From contig NW_022985171.1 in the NCBI RefSeq assembly GCF_010093535.1, positions 471,798 through 504,464 on the forward strand: DNA of 32,667 bases. The letters run 5' to 3'. Under the pieces are notes generated by a model, which saw only the letters and a program-made list of their open reading frames with translations, did not search any database and was not told where the DNA came from. The DNA is from Lindgomyces ingoldianus. Its lineage: Eukaryota > Ascomycota > Dothideomycetes > Pleosporales > Lindgomycetaceae. Each line of letters begins with the position of its first letter. Within the stretch, counting starts at the first letter, position 1. Positions 9,800 to 19,144 of the stretch are shown one piece after another. The position numbers and the translations under genes were made by a program.

Positions 9800-11480
9800 C
9801 TTTAAACCTAGCAGGTTTGCCTAGCTATTCTAGCTTTTAATTTTTAATTTTAGTAAAAAACTACTATTACTTTTTTTTATTTATAATGTTATATTTAACT
9901 TTAGCTATTCTTTATATAATGTTAAATGTTAAGTAGTTATTACTAATATTTATTTAGTAAAGTAAGACTATATAATTGCTTAGGTAGTTGTGTTATAACC
10001 TGCACTTCTAGCACTTACATTCCTAAAACTGTTAAAAAAGCTCTCTTGCTAAAGTACTAAGAGTTTAGTCTTAAAAGAGGAATTATTTTTCTTCTTTTTA
10101 GACATTTATAATATATCTTTAGATCTAAGTCTCTTTTTTATATCTTTTAAGAATTATAAGGTTCTGTAATACTGTGTTTAGCTTACTAAAATTCTGTATA
10201 ACTACTTTCTAATACGCCTTAAAATAGTCTTTTAAAGAGTAGTTTTTTTTGCATTGCTAGTAAAGTTTATTATTTAATCTTTTTAATATTTCTTTATTTA
10301 TAAGGCTATATTTAGCAGTAATAGCTTTTATTATTACAGTAGTATTTTTATTCTCCCTCTTCTAAAAGTCTAGGCAGTTTTAGCAAAAATGTCCTACTTT
10401 TTTATAGTTTAGGTAGGCCTTATCCTTTAGCTACTTTTATTATTCTTTTATTAGAGGCAGCCTATTGCGTCCTAGAACTTAGCTCTTTTTAGAGAGAGGG
10501 CTCTATGTATGCTTTACATAACTAAGGTCTATTAGCTTTTTATTATATTATAAAAGCTTTTTTTTTTTAGGGACAAATTCTAGCTTCTAGAAGGTTCCCT
10601 TTAATTTCTTTTCTTTTTTATGTTTTTTATAGTAATTATTATAAGTTGTTGCTTTTTTAATGTAGTTTTTAAAAGTAGTTAGTTAGTTTATGTGCATAAA
10701 CTTATCTTTTACTTTGTTATTTAGTCTATTATAAAACATGCAGCATAAGGCTTTCTAGTTATTCTATATACATATAGCTATTTGTTCTCTAAAGCGCGCT
10801 GCATAGTTTTAGACTAGTCTGCTGCCCTATCTTATATTGTCTAGTCTATTAGCTATAATTTTTTTTTTATTTAAAGTTTTATAGATAGCTAATAAGGCTG
10901 CTTTAAAGTTTTTAACACTACTAAATACTTCCTTAGTTTTAGAGTTAAGTAGTGCGCTGTTAGCTCTAAAGTCTATCTAATTATTAGTGTAGAGTTAGAA
11001 CTAGATTATAGAAGGGCTTTTTAAGTATAATTCTATTTAAGAGATTATTTTTACATTAGTCTAAAATGCTTCTTTATTATATTATATATAAAGGTAGCAT
11101 TTAGTAAAAAATAGTTAAAGGTTTTTTAATAATTTTTTAAAAGGCTTTAGAAAGGCTAGTCTTAAAGCCTTTTTAGCTACAACACTTACTTTATCTATTA
11201 AGATATTCTAAACTTTTGCTAGCTTAACTTATAGTTTATGTATCTAGTAGGCTTAGGTGTTAGCCTTATAAAAATTAGTAAGGGGCAAGAGATTTTATAA
11301 GTTTATAGTTTTTTAGTAAAGGTTAGCTATTTTTTATTTAAGTTTTAATAACTTGCTAACTTTATTACTAATTTACTAAAGTTTCTTAATGTTGTCCTAG
11401 ATTAAGTTAATTTGTTCTGCTAAGACAGCTTTACTTTAGGTAAAAACTTCTGTAGATCTAGATAGCGCAGCGTAGGCTAT
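9800..11480 (-). pseudogene. Gypsy gag (RIP-inactivated)
   Basis: This lies between the 5' LTR (11538-12140) and the protease region on the same strand. A degraded zinc-knuckle tail is visible near 10370-10420 as a VGHF....C pattern, matching the GHF part of CX2CX3GHX4C with the first cysteines lost. The rest is only recognisable as gag by position and by its RIP-type stop pattern. Boundaries are approximate. Confidence 0.5.
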
Positions 11481-11537
11481 GTTAGAATCTAAATTATGTT
11501 AAGAGGTTACTATACTTTTTAAAAAGGTAGTGTTTAA

Positions 11538-12140
11538 TGTTATAATTCTTACTTTATAGAAGCACTTAGGTCTAATAATGTTTCTAGGGAATAAGTAGAA
11601 TAGGTAGAAGAGGCTAATCTAGTAGGGTGTACAGTCCTACGTACAGGCTATTAGGCTAATAGAGAATAAAGGGTGACTAGATTGTAGTTTGCCCTATGTG
11701 CGGCAGTAGGGAGGCTAGGGTTAAACAGTCCTTATAGGACAAGGTTAGAGGTATATATAGTGCAAGATATATAAATAGTATTACAGCTCTTTAAAAAGCT
11801 AAATACTACTTAGTCTATGTAATAAATAAACTAAATGTTAAACACACCTTCTAAAGGTTGTTTAATGTGGGAACTATATACATGTGCTAGGATAGCAAAG
11901 GGAGCTAGCGGAGTTTGTAGGAGCCTGCTAAGGAGAGCTCCTTAAGCTCCCTTAAGCTCCCTTGTGCTCCTACTAATACGCGGCCTGTTTCCTTATTAGA
12001 CGACGCATTCTTCCGTGATTGCTGGCAGCCGCGCTGCCTCCGTGTCCTTCGATTGATCCGTAAGCGAGCCCTGTCCCAATCCAGCTAGATTGTGGAGCAC
12101 CGCGGGTGGAGTTACGTTGGTCCAACCATAGACCGTAACA
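11538..12140 (-). repeat. 5' LTR of the Gypsy element
   Basis: 603 bp, the same length as its partner. The pattern is the reverse of the other LTR: 11538 to about 11910 is RIP-mutated, while about 11996 to 12140 is clean. It ends in ACCGTAACA, directly followed by the GTCCC target duplication. Confidence 0.9.
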
Positions 12141-12360
12141 GTCCCCTTTAGTAAGATGCTTGTAGACAGACTTACTAAAGCGCTTCTAGCTAGTAAATAG
12201 CTAAGCTTTCTTTAGCAAATTTAGCTAGTTAACGTTAGGGAGAGGATAGTTAGTTAGGAAGCAGATATAGAAGAAATTAAAGCAAGAATAGAAGCCCTAG
12301 AAGCATACTAAGGTTGCGTAATTAGGAACTAGCTTAAAGCATGTCTAAGCTAAGAGGGTG
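12141..12360 (+). pseudogene. Ty1/Copia pol relic, part 2: C-terminal end
   Basis: Directly after the Gypsy insertion the frame reads YVPFSKMLVDRLTKALLASK, the conserved Copia C-terminus (family MxADGLTKAL). An acidic/basic helical tail follows, with RIP-type stops. It joins in frame to the RNase H relic ending at 4446. A purine-rich AAGAGGGTG tract lies just before the LTR at 12361, fitting a polypurine primer site. Confidence 0.8.
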
Positions 12361-12661
12361 TGTTAGATATGCGCACCTACTATTAAGACAGGAGGAACGC
12401 TGGACAAAAGCTGCTACATAGTACAAGCAATAAGCTTGAACAGTATGTTGCTGCAAATTGCAGCATGTTGCAGCTGGTCGCGCATAGGGCTAGTACGCGA
12501 GGGACTCAGACCGGAAAAACAAAGCCGAGCAACACGAGCAGAGCAGACAAAAAAGAAAAAGAAACATTGATTAATTAATACAATCAATCATCATCCCATA
12601 CATCATATCCAAAACCCATCATTCATCTCAGGAAGCCCAGAAACAGTGCTTCAATCTGACA
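12361..12661 (+). repeat. Copia 3' LTR (copy 3)
   Basis: 301 bp, TGTTAGATAT..ATCTGACA, the reverse complement of copies 1 and 2. It directly follows the Copia polypurine tract, so it is the 3' LTR of the split Copia element. The right flank ATACT (12662-12666) would be the target duplication; no partner is found to the left of the LTR (GGGTG), as expected when the 5' LTR lies elsewhere. It is clean of RIP compared with the internal region and carries only about three 10-bp repeat units (12444-12473). Confidence 0.8.
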
Positions 12662-12890
12662 ATACTAGTTATTGCGCACGAGAAGGATCACGTAGTTATG
12701 TCACATGATGCTCGTGCGCAAACCTCTGTGCGCGAACATCTAGATATTCCCCTTTTCCTCTGTACAGAGGAAAAAGAGAGAGCAATAGAACCAGAAACAT
12801 GTTGCCTCCACCCTACCTACTTCGTACGCTATGCACACCGTACACTACTCTCACTCTTGCTACCTAAGTGCTCATACCATAAGCAGCTAG
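12662..12890. other. GC-normal segment with two inverted repeats
   Basis: Non-RIP sequence between the Copia LTR and the pogo-type elements. An 11-bp perfect inverted repeat (TTGCGCACGAG at 12672-12682, complement at 12711-12721, 28-base spacer) and a 22-bp perfect palindrome (12753-12774, half-site TTTTCCTCTGT) are present. A short open frame (from 12698) crosses this and the RIP-mutated DNA beyond; it has no recognisable protein feature and I do not call it. Confidence 0.5.
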
Positions 12891-12953
12891 CTGAAAGAGC
12901 CTATTTAACAGTTATAGTATATATAGCTACAGTATATTAATTTAAAAGTGTTA
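12890..12953 (-). mobile_element. Left part of pogo-type copy D, split by copy C
   Basis: The stretch ending ..TATATATAGCTA and ..AAAAGTGTTA matches the sequence that precedes the corresponding TA in the right arm of copy C (about 13840-13878), with RIP-like differences. Its continuation is at 14041-14199. The left limit is uncertain. Confidence 0.5.
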
Positions 12954-13209
12954 ACGTACTTCATGGGCGAGTTGCTCACACACCTAAGTCGCTTACTTTT
13001 GCCAAGACCCTACTAAACCACCCTTCCTACACTAATGCATTCCCCACAACACTACTTAGACGCGCTAAAAGAATGTTAGATACAGCTTACACTCTAAGCT
13101 TTTAAATAAGACATAAAACTCTTAAAAAAATGTGCTGTAGCTATATATAAAGTCCTATAAAAGATAATAAATAACTATAGCGCTAGACAACCTTTACAAG
13201 CTAATTCTA

Positions 13210-13410
13210 TAGCTAAATTACAGAGGCTAGGTAATAAAAAGAAGCAGGTAATTATTAAGACTATACTTAAGCTATATGCGTAAGGAATTTCCTCTTAAAT
13301 AGCATTTATAGCTAATATAGCTAATTCTTTGCGCGCTAAGCATAATCTAGGCTATGTTTGCATAAACTAGCCTAGTATGTTTGTAAAGTGTTATTTAGAG
13401 CTTAAAGTAA
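13210..13410 (+). pseudogene. Pogo/Fot-type transposase N-terminus (degraded, runs into gap)
   Basis: The frame shows a DNA-binding helix-turn-helix region of the CENP-B/pogo type: a KKKQVIIKTILKL block, then IANIANSLRAKHNLG, then a W/S-P-S.FVK..LELKV pattern. One stop (TAG at the expected Trp) and one TAA fit RIP. The catalytic DDE domain would lie in or beyond the N gap and is not seen; the right arm instead returns to the same N-terminal region in inverse orientation. Confidence 0.65.
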
Positions 13411-13690
13411 NNNNNNNNNNNNNNNNNNNNNNNNNNNNNNNNNNNNNNNNNNNNNNNNNNNNNNNNNNNNNNNNNNNNNNNNNNNNNNNNNNNNNNNNNN
13501 NNNNNNNNNNNNNNNNNNNNNNNNNNNNNNNNNNNNNNNNNNNNNNNNNNNNNNNNNNNNNNNNNNNNNNNNNNNNNNNNNNNNNNNNNNNNNNNNNNNN
13601 NNNNNNNNNNNNNNNNNNNNNNNNNNNNNNNNNNNNNNNNNNNNNNNNNNNNNNNNNNNNNNNNNNNNNNNNNNNNNNNNNNNNNNNNNN
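13411..13690. other. Assembly gap (280 N)
   Basis: A run of N inside the inverted-repeat element C. The two open frames that cross it consist of N and mean nothing. Confidence 0.99.
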
Positions 13691-14040
13691 TATCTAAGGG
13701 GAAATTCCTTGCGCATATAGCTTAAGTATAGTCTTAATAATTACCTACTTCTTTTTATTGCCTAGCCTTTGTAATTTAGCTGTAGAATTAGCTTATAAAG
13801 GTTGTCTAGCGCTATAGTTATTTATTATCTTTTATAGGACTTTATATATAGCTATAGCACATTTTTTTAAGAGTTTTATGTCTTATTTAAAAGCTTAAAG
13901 TGTAAGCTGTATCTAACGTTCTTTTAGCGCGTCTAAGTAGTGTTGTGGGGAATGCATTAGTGTAGGAAGGGTGGTTTAGTGGGGTCTTGGCAAAAGTAAG
14001 CAACTTGGGTGTGTGAGCAACTCGCCTATGAAGTACGTTA

Positions 14041-14199
14041 TGTTTTATTTAAAAGCTTAAAGTATAAGCTATATTTAATAATCTTTTAGCATATTTAAGT
14101 ATTGTTATTAGAAATGCATTAGTGTAAAAAGGTAGTTTAGTGTAGTCTTAGTAAAAATAAGCAACTTAGGTGTGTAAGTAACTTGCCTGTAGTGTATGT
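14041..14199 (-). mobile_element. Right part of pogo-type copy D, RIP-mutated
   Basis: About 160 bases repeat the right end of element C (13877-14038) in direct orientation with many C-to-T and G-to-A differences. It ends ..GTGTATGT before TA at 14200-14201, the equivalent of the ..AAGTACGT end of C. Together with 12890-12953 it makes an older copy into which C inserted. Confidence 0.7.
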
Positions 14200-14201
14200 T
14201 A

Positions 14202-15296
14202 CTTTGTTAACTAGATTAACTTTAAAGTTTATAACAACTTAATTAGTTACGCTATTAACATAAGTAGGCGTGGGTTAGTGATTTAAAACAAAAGCGAAAG
14301 AATAAGACTAAAAATAAAATTACGTAAAAAGTTGTTCTGAACAGCTATTCACGCCTTTAGCCTGGCTTAGTAAAGACGTGGAGAGTCTCCCCTGAGGTAA
14401 TTCATATGCATCCTGCTCGAGCCGTTGCTTCTTCATCTCAACTCAGCTCAACTCCTCGGCTACAAGCTCCTCTTAAATTGCCACATAAAGCAAAAAGGGA
14501 CGAAATGGGACAACCGACTGGCCTCGATGTTCTTTCTATCTCTAAAACACCACACACCCACAGGATAGCACATTCACAAATGATGTCTTCGTTAAGCCGA
14601 TGACGCACCCGCTTGCCATTATGTTATTCGGGCAAAGAGAATCGGATGACAAGACTATCCTTTCAACCCTATCCATTCCTCCGACTTCATCATCGAGAAG
14701 GTTCCCTTTGCAGACCGAGTCTGCTGTGTTACACTCATCATGACGTTTATGGTCCACGGCCCATAAATGTCTCCAAGGACAATCTAACTTTATTACTACT
14801 AATCTCCCAGGAAGAAATTAGTCAGATCTGGGCTTCGAATTGGTCCAGCCTAAGTACTTCGAATGTTGTTGTGAATATACGCCGCCCGACCAACTGATCG
14901 TGTAGCCGGGAATCCTCATTGTCCTTGCGCAACTGCCGCATGGTCGTTCCTTTTTTGCAGGCATCTGTTCTCAGTGTTAATTACATGTAGCCAATCCTTT
15001 TTAGAGTTAGTTGTTCCCACTGGCCGCATGCAACTGCCGCTGGGCAGAAGCTTGTCCGTAAAGCTTGTTTATTAATTTCAAGTTCTTTCACGGCGAATGG
15101 TAACGCATATTAATATCTCTCGGTAGTGCAACTTATTGGATTAATATTTCTCGGTAGTACAACCACCTACTCGCATGGCAATGAAGATCTGGGGTAGTAG
15201 TGCCTGTTTATATTTGAAGTTGTTTGCTTTTCCTCCGCCCCTTCGTCTTATCCGATTTTTTTTACACTCGTCGAATTTATCGTCAAGCCAACAAAG
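14202..15296. other. Transition from RIP-mutated to normal DNA; upstream region of the DUF1996 gene
   Basis: To about 14340 the sequence is AT-rich and RIP-like; afterwards composition is normal. Several short open frames (14406-14603, 14613-14897, 14542-14757 minus) overlap one another and show no domain, so I do not call them. A 23-base direct repeat with two mismatches occurs at 15110-15132 and 15141-15163 (core CTCGGTAGT). A pyrimidine-rich stretch at about 15228-15270 precedes the ATG, as is common in fungal promoters. Confidence 0.5.
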
Positions 15297-16600
15297 ATGC
15301 AATGGAAATGCCTCCTCATAGCGCTCGCGCTGTCCTCGAAAAATGCTTATGGCGCTCCAGCTAAGCGACAGGGATCAGCAGCGCTCATGCGTTTCGAATG
15401 CTCACAACTCGTCATCGAGCGCATTGACCCACTCGTCCAACCAGGAATGACGCCCGCCGCACACGTCCATCAGGTTGCTGGAGGAAATTCATTCAACGCG
15501 ACTATGCCAGCTGGCAGCTTTGATCCTGCAGCGGCTTCGACTTGTACCTCGTGCACCTACTCTGAAGACTTCTCGAACTACTGGACGGCGAGCCTGTACT
15601 TCAAGGCTCGCAATGGATCATTCAAGCGTGTGCCACAGTTGACCAACTTGGGTCTTAAGGGAAAGAATGGTGGCTTGACGGTTTACTACAACTCGGCATA
15701 TGACGGAAAGACCAAGCTCACCGCTTTCAAGCCTGTCAGTGCTTCTGACATTACATCTCCCTCTAAGATGAGAGACGCTGTGGTATCTAATCTGATGATA
15801 GGGTTTCCGTATGCTCGTTGGTGATGCTTCACTCCGAAAATCCCAAGGTGGTCAGAAACAGCTTTGCCATCGCTGTGAAGCAAACGTTGCGCAGAACCCC
15901 TTTGGTGGCGCACCCTGCACGGGCGACGATACTTTCACCCTACCAAACAAGCAATGTGGTGGCGGTATTCGAGCAACTATTACCTTCCCAACATGCTGGG
16001 ACGGGAAGAATCTCGACTCTCCCGATCACAAGTCGCACATGGCGTACCCAAGCAGTGGAAGTTTCGAATCTTCTGGACCCTGCCCTTCTACTCACCCAGT
16101 CAAGATGCCTCAGGTCATGTACGAGGTAATGTGGGACACTCGACCGTTCAATGACAAGAGCATCTGGCCTACAGATGGGACGCAGCCATTCGTCTACAGC
16201 ATGGGTGACGGGTACGTTGATGCTCTTCTTGCTGTTTCTACTTTTTGGCTTGCTCTCGTAGTGATATATACTAATGGAACTAAACAGCACTGGATACGGA
16301 TGGCACGGTGACTACCTCTTCGGGTGGAAGGGGAATGCCTTGCAGGTTGCCCTTGACGAACGATGCGCCGGCGATGCATGCAAGGGGTTGAAGACACAAA
16401 CTGCTGCCGAGGCCAACAAGTGCATGAAGCAATCGCAAGTTTCTGGAGAGGAGACCGAAGGATGTAAGTGCTCACATGATTACCTCATCACGAGGGTCCC
16501 TACATAGTTTTGAAATTTGAGATTCGGAACATCCCAAGCTAATGTGTATTGCACAGGGCTCCCTTCCCTTCCGGGCGGCATGCCAGTTACCTATCAGTGA
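15297..16600 (+). CDS. Secreted DUF1996 domain protein (4 exons)
   Basis: Exons 15297-15734, 15802-16211, 16288-16463 and 16557-16600 give 355 aa; introns are 67, 76 and 93 bp with GT..AG ends. The start ATG is the first in frame and begins a signal peptide (residues 1 to about 20, hydrophobic core LLIALALSS, then a KR site). The DUF1996 domain runs from about residue 30 to 270, with hallmark blocks HVHQVAGGNSFNATM, CTSCTYSEDFSNYWTASLYF, FPTCWDGKNLDSPDHKSH and YGWHGDYLFGWKG. The C-terminus WLPSLPGGMPV is also typical of the family. Intron positions are supported because each splice restores a conserved block. Members are secreted or wall-associated fungal proteins of unknown biochemical role, often with a C-terminal WSC or cellulose-binding domain; this one has only the core domain. 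No damage is seen. The donor of intron 1 (GTCAGT) is weak but gives the right junction. Confidence 0.9.
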
Positions 16601-17421
16601 AGAGCACGCCTTGGGATCGCTCTAGACTGATGTTGTGAGAGAAATGGAATTTCGCTTCTCGAAATAGTACGACAAATTCACCGAGACATCCCAGTCGTTA
16701 CCTTTGTTACTTCTTCCATAGCTCCTTAAAGAGACAGCCTAGCTACTAAGCTTTCTGCAGTCCTTTAGCCATACTGCTGTCTCTGCAGTTGCGTAATGCT
16801 AGATTTGCAATTTACTAAGTTCTCTTTTACACCCAATGAAACCACAACGACGAGCAATGCATGGAAGCCTTTCGAAATTCCCCCGACTTCCTTCTGCTAA
16901 CAACACAGAGCCTCTTTCTCTTCGATCATTGTGGATATTCAATGGCATCTTCGATTGTTTCAATGTGTTCCTCGTGCCCTTAAAGAAGGCGAATAATGCG
17001 CGTCGCTTCTTTTATGTCGATCTCGTTATCTATAAGACCTATATGTCTTCCCATAACTCCTGATTTCCACTCCTTATATTCCTGCAACCCTGTGTGCTGA
17101 ACTTCCACTTCACTTCCGAAAGTGTTGTACACATACATCCTCCTCAGTCTATGTAGGACGCGGGCAGTGCCACCAGCATCAACCGTGTCGCTGCGATCGA
17201 CAATTCCTTCGTCGATCAAATAGCTGCTCCTACTAGAATCACCGAATCCGTTTAACCTCCCATCGTTTTCACCAATCTTGTAGAGGCGATTGATTTTCCT
17301 ACATCTGCAGTGTCACACCACTTATCGTATCTAGTGATCTTATTGAGCGTAGTGCTGCTCTGGCTGGAACAGGTGTACCTGCTCAGTACCGAGCCGTTTT
17401 TGCTAGTATAGTTGATCGCGC
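16601..17421. other. Intergenic, nothing recognised
   Basis: Normal composition. Open frames at 16836-17063 (plus), 16980-17219 (minus) and 17252-17464 (minus) are short, overlap each other and lack any domain or codon signal that I can see. Confidence 0.4.
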
Positions 17422-18021
17422 GTGGCTGCTCCCACCGCAGCCACACCTTCCGTTCGACCACCAATCGTCTTCATTGATGCACCGATCCCACCAGTCCGTC
17501 GCGGTACTGCTTCATCTCCAAAGCGATTTGTCTTCAAATCCCCACAGGGCCCTATCTTTCTCTCGTTGTGTGCTACTACTCTTGTTATTTTGCTAGCGCT
17601 TTTCATCAATTTCCCAAGCCTTTTCTGGCGGCGTCTTCGAGGGAAACAGAACAAGGATTCAAAGATGCAGAAAACAGAAGAGACGAACAAGTTTTGGAAT
17701 AAATCAAAGTGGCTGTTCGAATCTAGGCATTCAAAACGAAAGCCCCAATTCCAGTCCACCTTTCCTCCGATCCACGAACATCGATATCCAGATCCAGATC
17801 TCGAGGCAGGTATCTCTGCAACCAAACTAAAGTCTTACCAATCTGAAAATAGCGACTTGGTCTTGCGCAATCTCCCCAATCCGTGTCATGCAGTACATGC
17901 ATTAGTCGTGACTGTGAATGCCCCCGCTGATGTCTCCCCATCATTATTAGCTGGCGGAGCGCCGAATACGAAATGGGATCACGCTGCAAACATCCAAGTC
18001 GCCGAAGTGGCTCTCGTCTGA
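17422..18021 (+). CDS. Uncertain one-TM protein or exon, no ATG start
   Basis: A 200-codon open frame whose first possible initiator is GTG at 17422. An in-frame TGA lies at 17413-17415 and the first ATG is only at about residue 82. In a eukaryote it would therefore be an internal exon or a decayed gene. It encodes a Pro/Ser-rich N-terminal part, one strong hydrophobic segment (about residues 44-66, IFLSLCATTLVILLALFINF) and a basic stretch (RRLRGKQNK) just after, as in a type-II or tail-proximal membrane anchor. A polar, lysine-rich region follows. A further open stretch at 18200-18442 on the same strand, also without ATG, could be a later exon, but no convincing splice pair was found. No family recognised. 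The opposite-strand frame (17403-17825) is an overlap shadow. Confidence 0.3.
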   Translation: MAAPTAATPSVRPPIVFIDAPIPPVRRGTASSPKRFVFKSPQGPIFLSLCATTLVILLALFINFPSLFWRRLRGKQNKDSKMQKTEETNKFWNKSKWLFESRHSKRKPQFQSTFPPIHEHRYPDPDLEAGISATKLKSYQSENSDLVLRNLPNPCHAVHALVVTVNAPADVSPSLLAGGAPNTKWDHAANIQVAEVALV

Positions 18022-19144
18022 ACCTACACAAGAAAGTGTATCAGTTTCTCGCTACCCCAAGGATTTATGAGCTACGCTCACAGCTTCAATTGCAGATGAC
18101 CAGTTCCACTTCAATTAGGTCAACCACAGTCAAAAAGTGTTCAAACTACCCTCCATATGATTCCTGGAAAGGTGAAGACGGCAAACCTAAAACATACAAG
18201 TGTTGAGACTGTTAGGACTGCCGTTAGCACTAATTTCGATCGGCGAAGCTAGCGAGATCACTTTAAGTCTTAGTTACGGTGAGATAGCTGCGGTTAGTGA
18301 CGTCATAAATATAAATCGTCATAGAAACTCAGCACAAGATGAGATATTCGTGCTTGGTGGAGTTTGTAAACCGACCGGGAATCGTGATGTCAAATCTAGT
18401 AAGCTTCCGCAAGCGTCAGAACCCGATGACATATCGTTGTAGGGATATGGGGCGGCCTGGGTCTGGAGCGGAGGACATGAACAGGGTTACACCCTGGATG
18501 AGTTAGGAAAATATTCAGAAGAACATAAGGGGAGGCTATCAGCTTCAAATTTCATCCAGGATGCTTGAATAGTAATTGGAAAGAAAATTTCACTATGCAT
18601 TTCGGTATTCAAGAATTAAAAAATGCGCTAAGTTGATGTTGGGGTAATCGTTTATATCCACTTGTATTACAAGTCTATCTCTTACTCAGTTTCTCTCTCT
18701 CGCTGAACTCATTTCTAACACATCTTAATTTTTCGCTTCTTCAGGATGAACCGCTCTCTTCCTAGTACACCTTTCTCTCTTGGGGAGATTCCCCTCATCA
18801 CAATTGCCCATATCAGTTAAAGTGGATGGCATCGGCCGCCTGCCATTAAGGTCAGCTCGCTACGCTTCTGCGTCCCACACTTCTTCAGAATGCTAACTCT
18901 ACATTCTGGACACTTAAACTCCCAGCATCACAATACTTTCTCTACCCAATATTGTTCACGCACAACAATTTCCCGAACGCTACCTTAACTCCCTGACGTT
19001 CACAATGGAGCCCTTCATAACACGTCACGATATAAGGCTGCTCTAATTTAACTACCAGTTCGTCGGTCCCTACACGTAGACCAAAGCCCCTCCTTACGTA
19101 CATTAAGAATATTTGAAGGCTAAACTCACTGCGCCAAAATCATC
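18022..19144. other. Mostly non-coding; upstream region of the 19145 gene
   Basis: It includes an open stretch at 18200-18442 that begins with GTG, has an in-frame TAA just upstream and shows no domain. From 18443 to 19144 no coding signal is seen. The last ~400 bases are rich in C/T runs and would hold the promoter and leader of the next gene. Confidence 0.4.

Larger units (their letters stand above)
4447..12140 (-). mobile_element. Complete Ty3/Gypsy LTR retrotransposon, RIP-inactivated
   Basis: A 7,694-bp element with two 603-bp LTRs. It is flanked by GTCCC at 4442-4446 and GTCCC at 12141-12145, a 5-bp target duplication. The LTR ends are TGTTAC..GTAACA. Gag-pol lies on the minus strand, so the right LTR is the 5' LTR. 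It interrupts the Copia pol frame exactly: removing it and one GTCCC copy rejoins a Y-V-P..LTKAL Copia C-terminus. The internal frames are full of RIP-type stops and cannot express protein. An extra plus-strand coding-like frame lies next to the 3' LTR. Confidence 0.92.
12954..14038 (+). mobile_element. Tc1/pogo-type (Fot-like) element C with long inverted arms and a gap
   Basis: The terminal inverted repeats start ACGTACTTCAT and are flanked by TA at 12952-12953 and 14039-14040, as in the Tc1/mariner/pogo superfamily. About 350 bases at each end (12954-13300 and 13691-14038) are inverted copies of each other, far longer than a usual terminal repeat. A 280-N gap (13411-13690) lies in the middle. 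Either the element is a fold-back derivative, or two elements meet tail to tail, or the assembly collapsed here. It sits inside copy D at a TA. Confidence 0.7.

Noticed and set aside
1593..12661. Inverted 300-350-bp repeats at both ends could be terminal inverted repeats of a single 11-kb DNA transposon.
   Set aside because: The left copy has its own CTAGT duplication on both sides, and the right copy follows a Copia polypurine tract, so they are separate LTRs of one family in opposite orientation.
12698..12940. 80-codon open frame.
   Set aside because: Crosses from an inverted-repeat segment into RIP-mutated element D; no domain.
13377..13716. Two open frames over the N gap.
   Set aside because: They are made of N codons.
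14406..14897. Three overlapping short frames on both strands.
   Set aside because: No domain, mutual overlap and no splice logic.
17403..17825. 140-codon minus-strand frame.
   Set aside because: Opposite to the TM-encoding frame; composition looks like a shadow.
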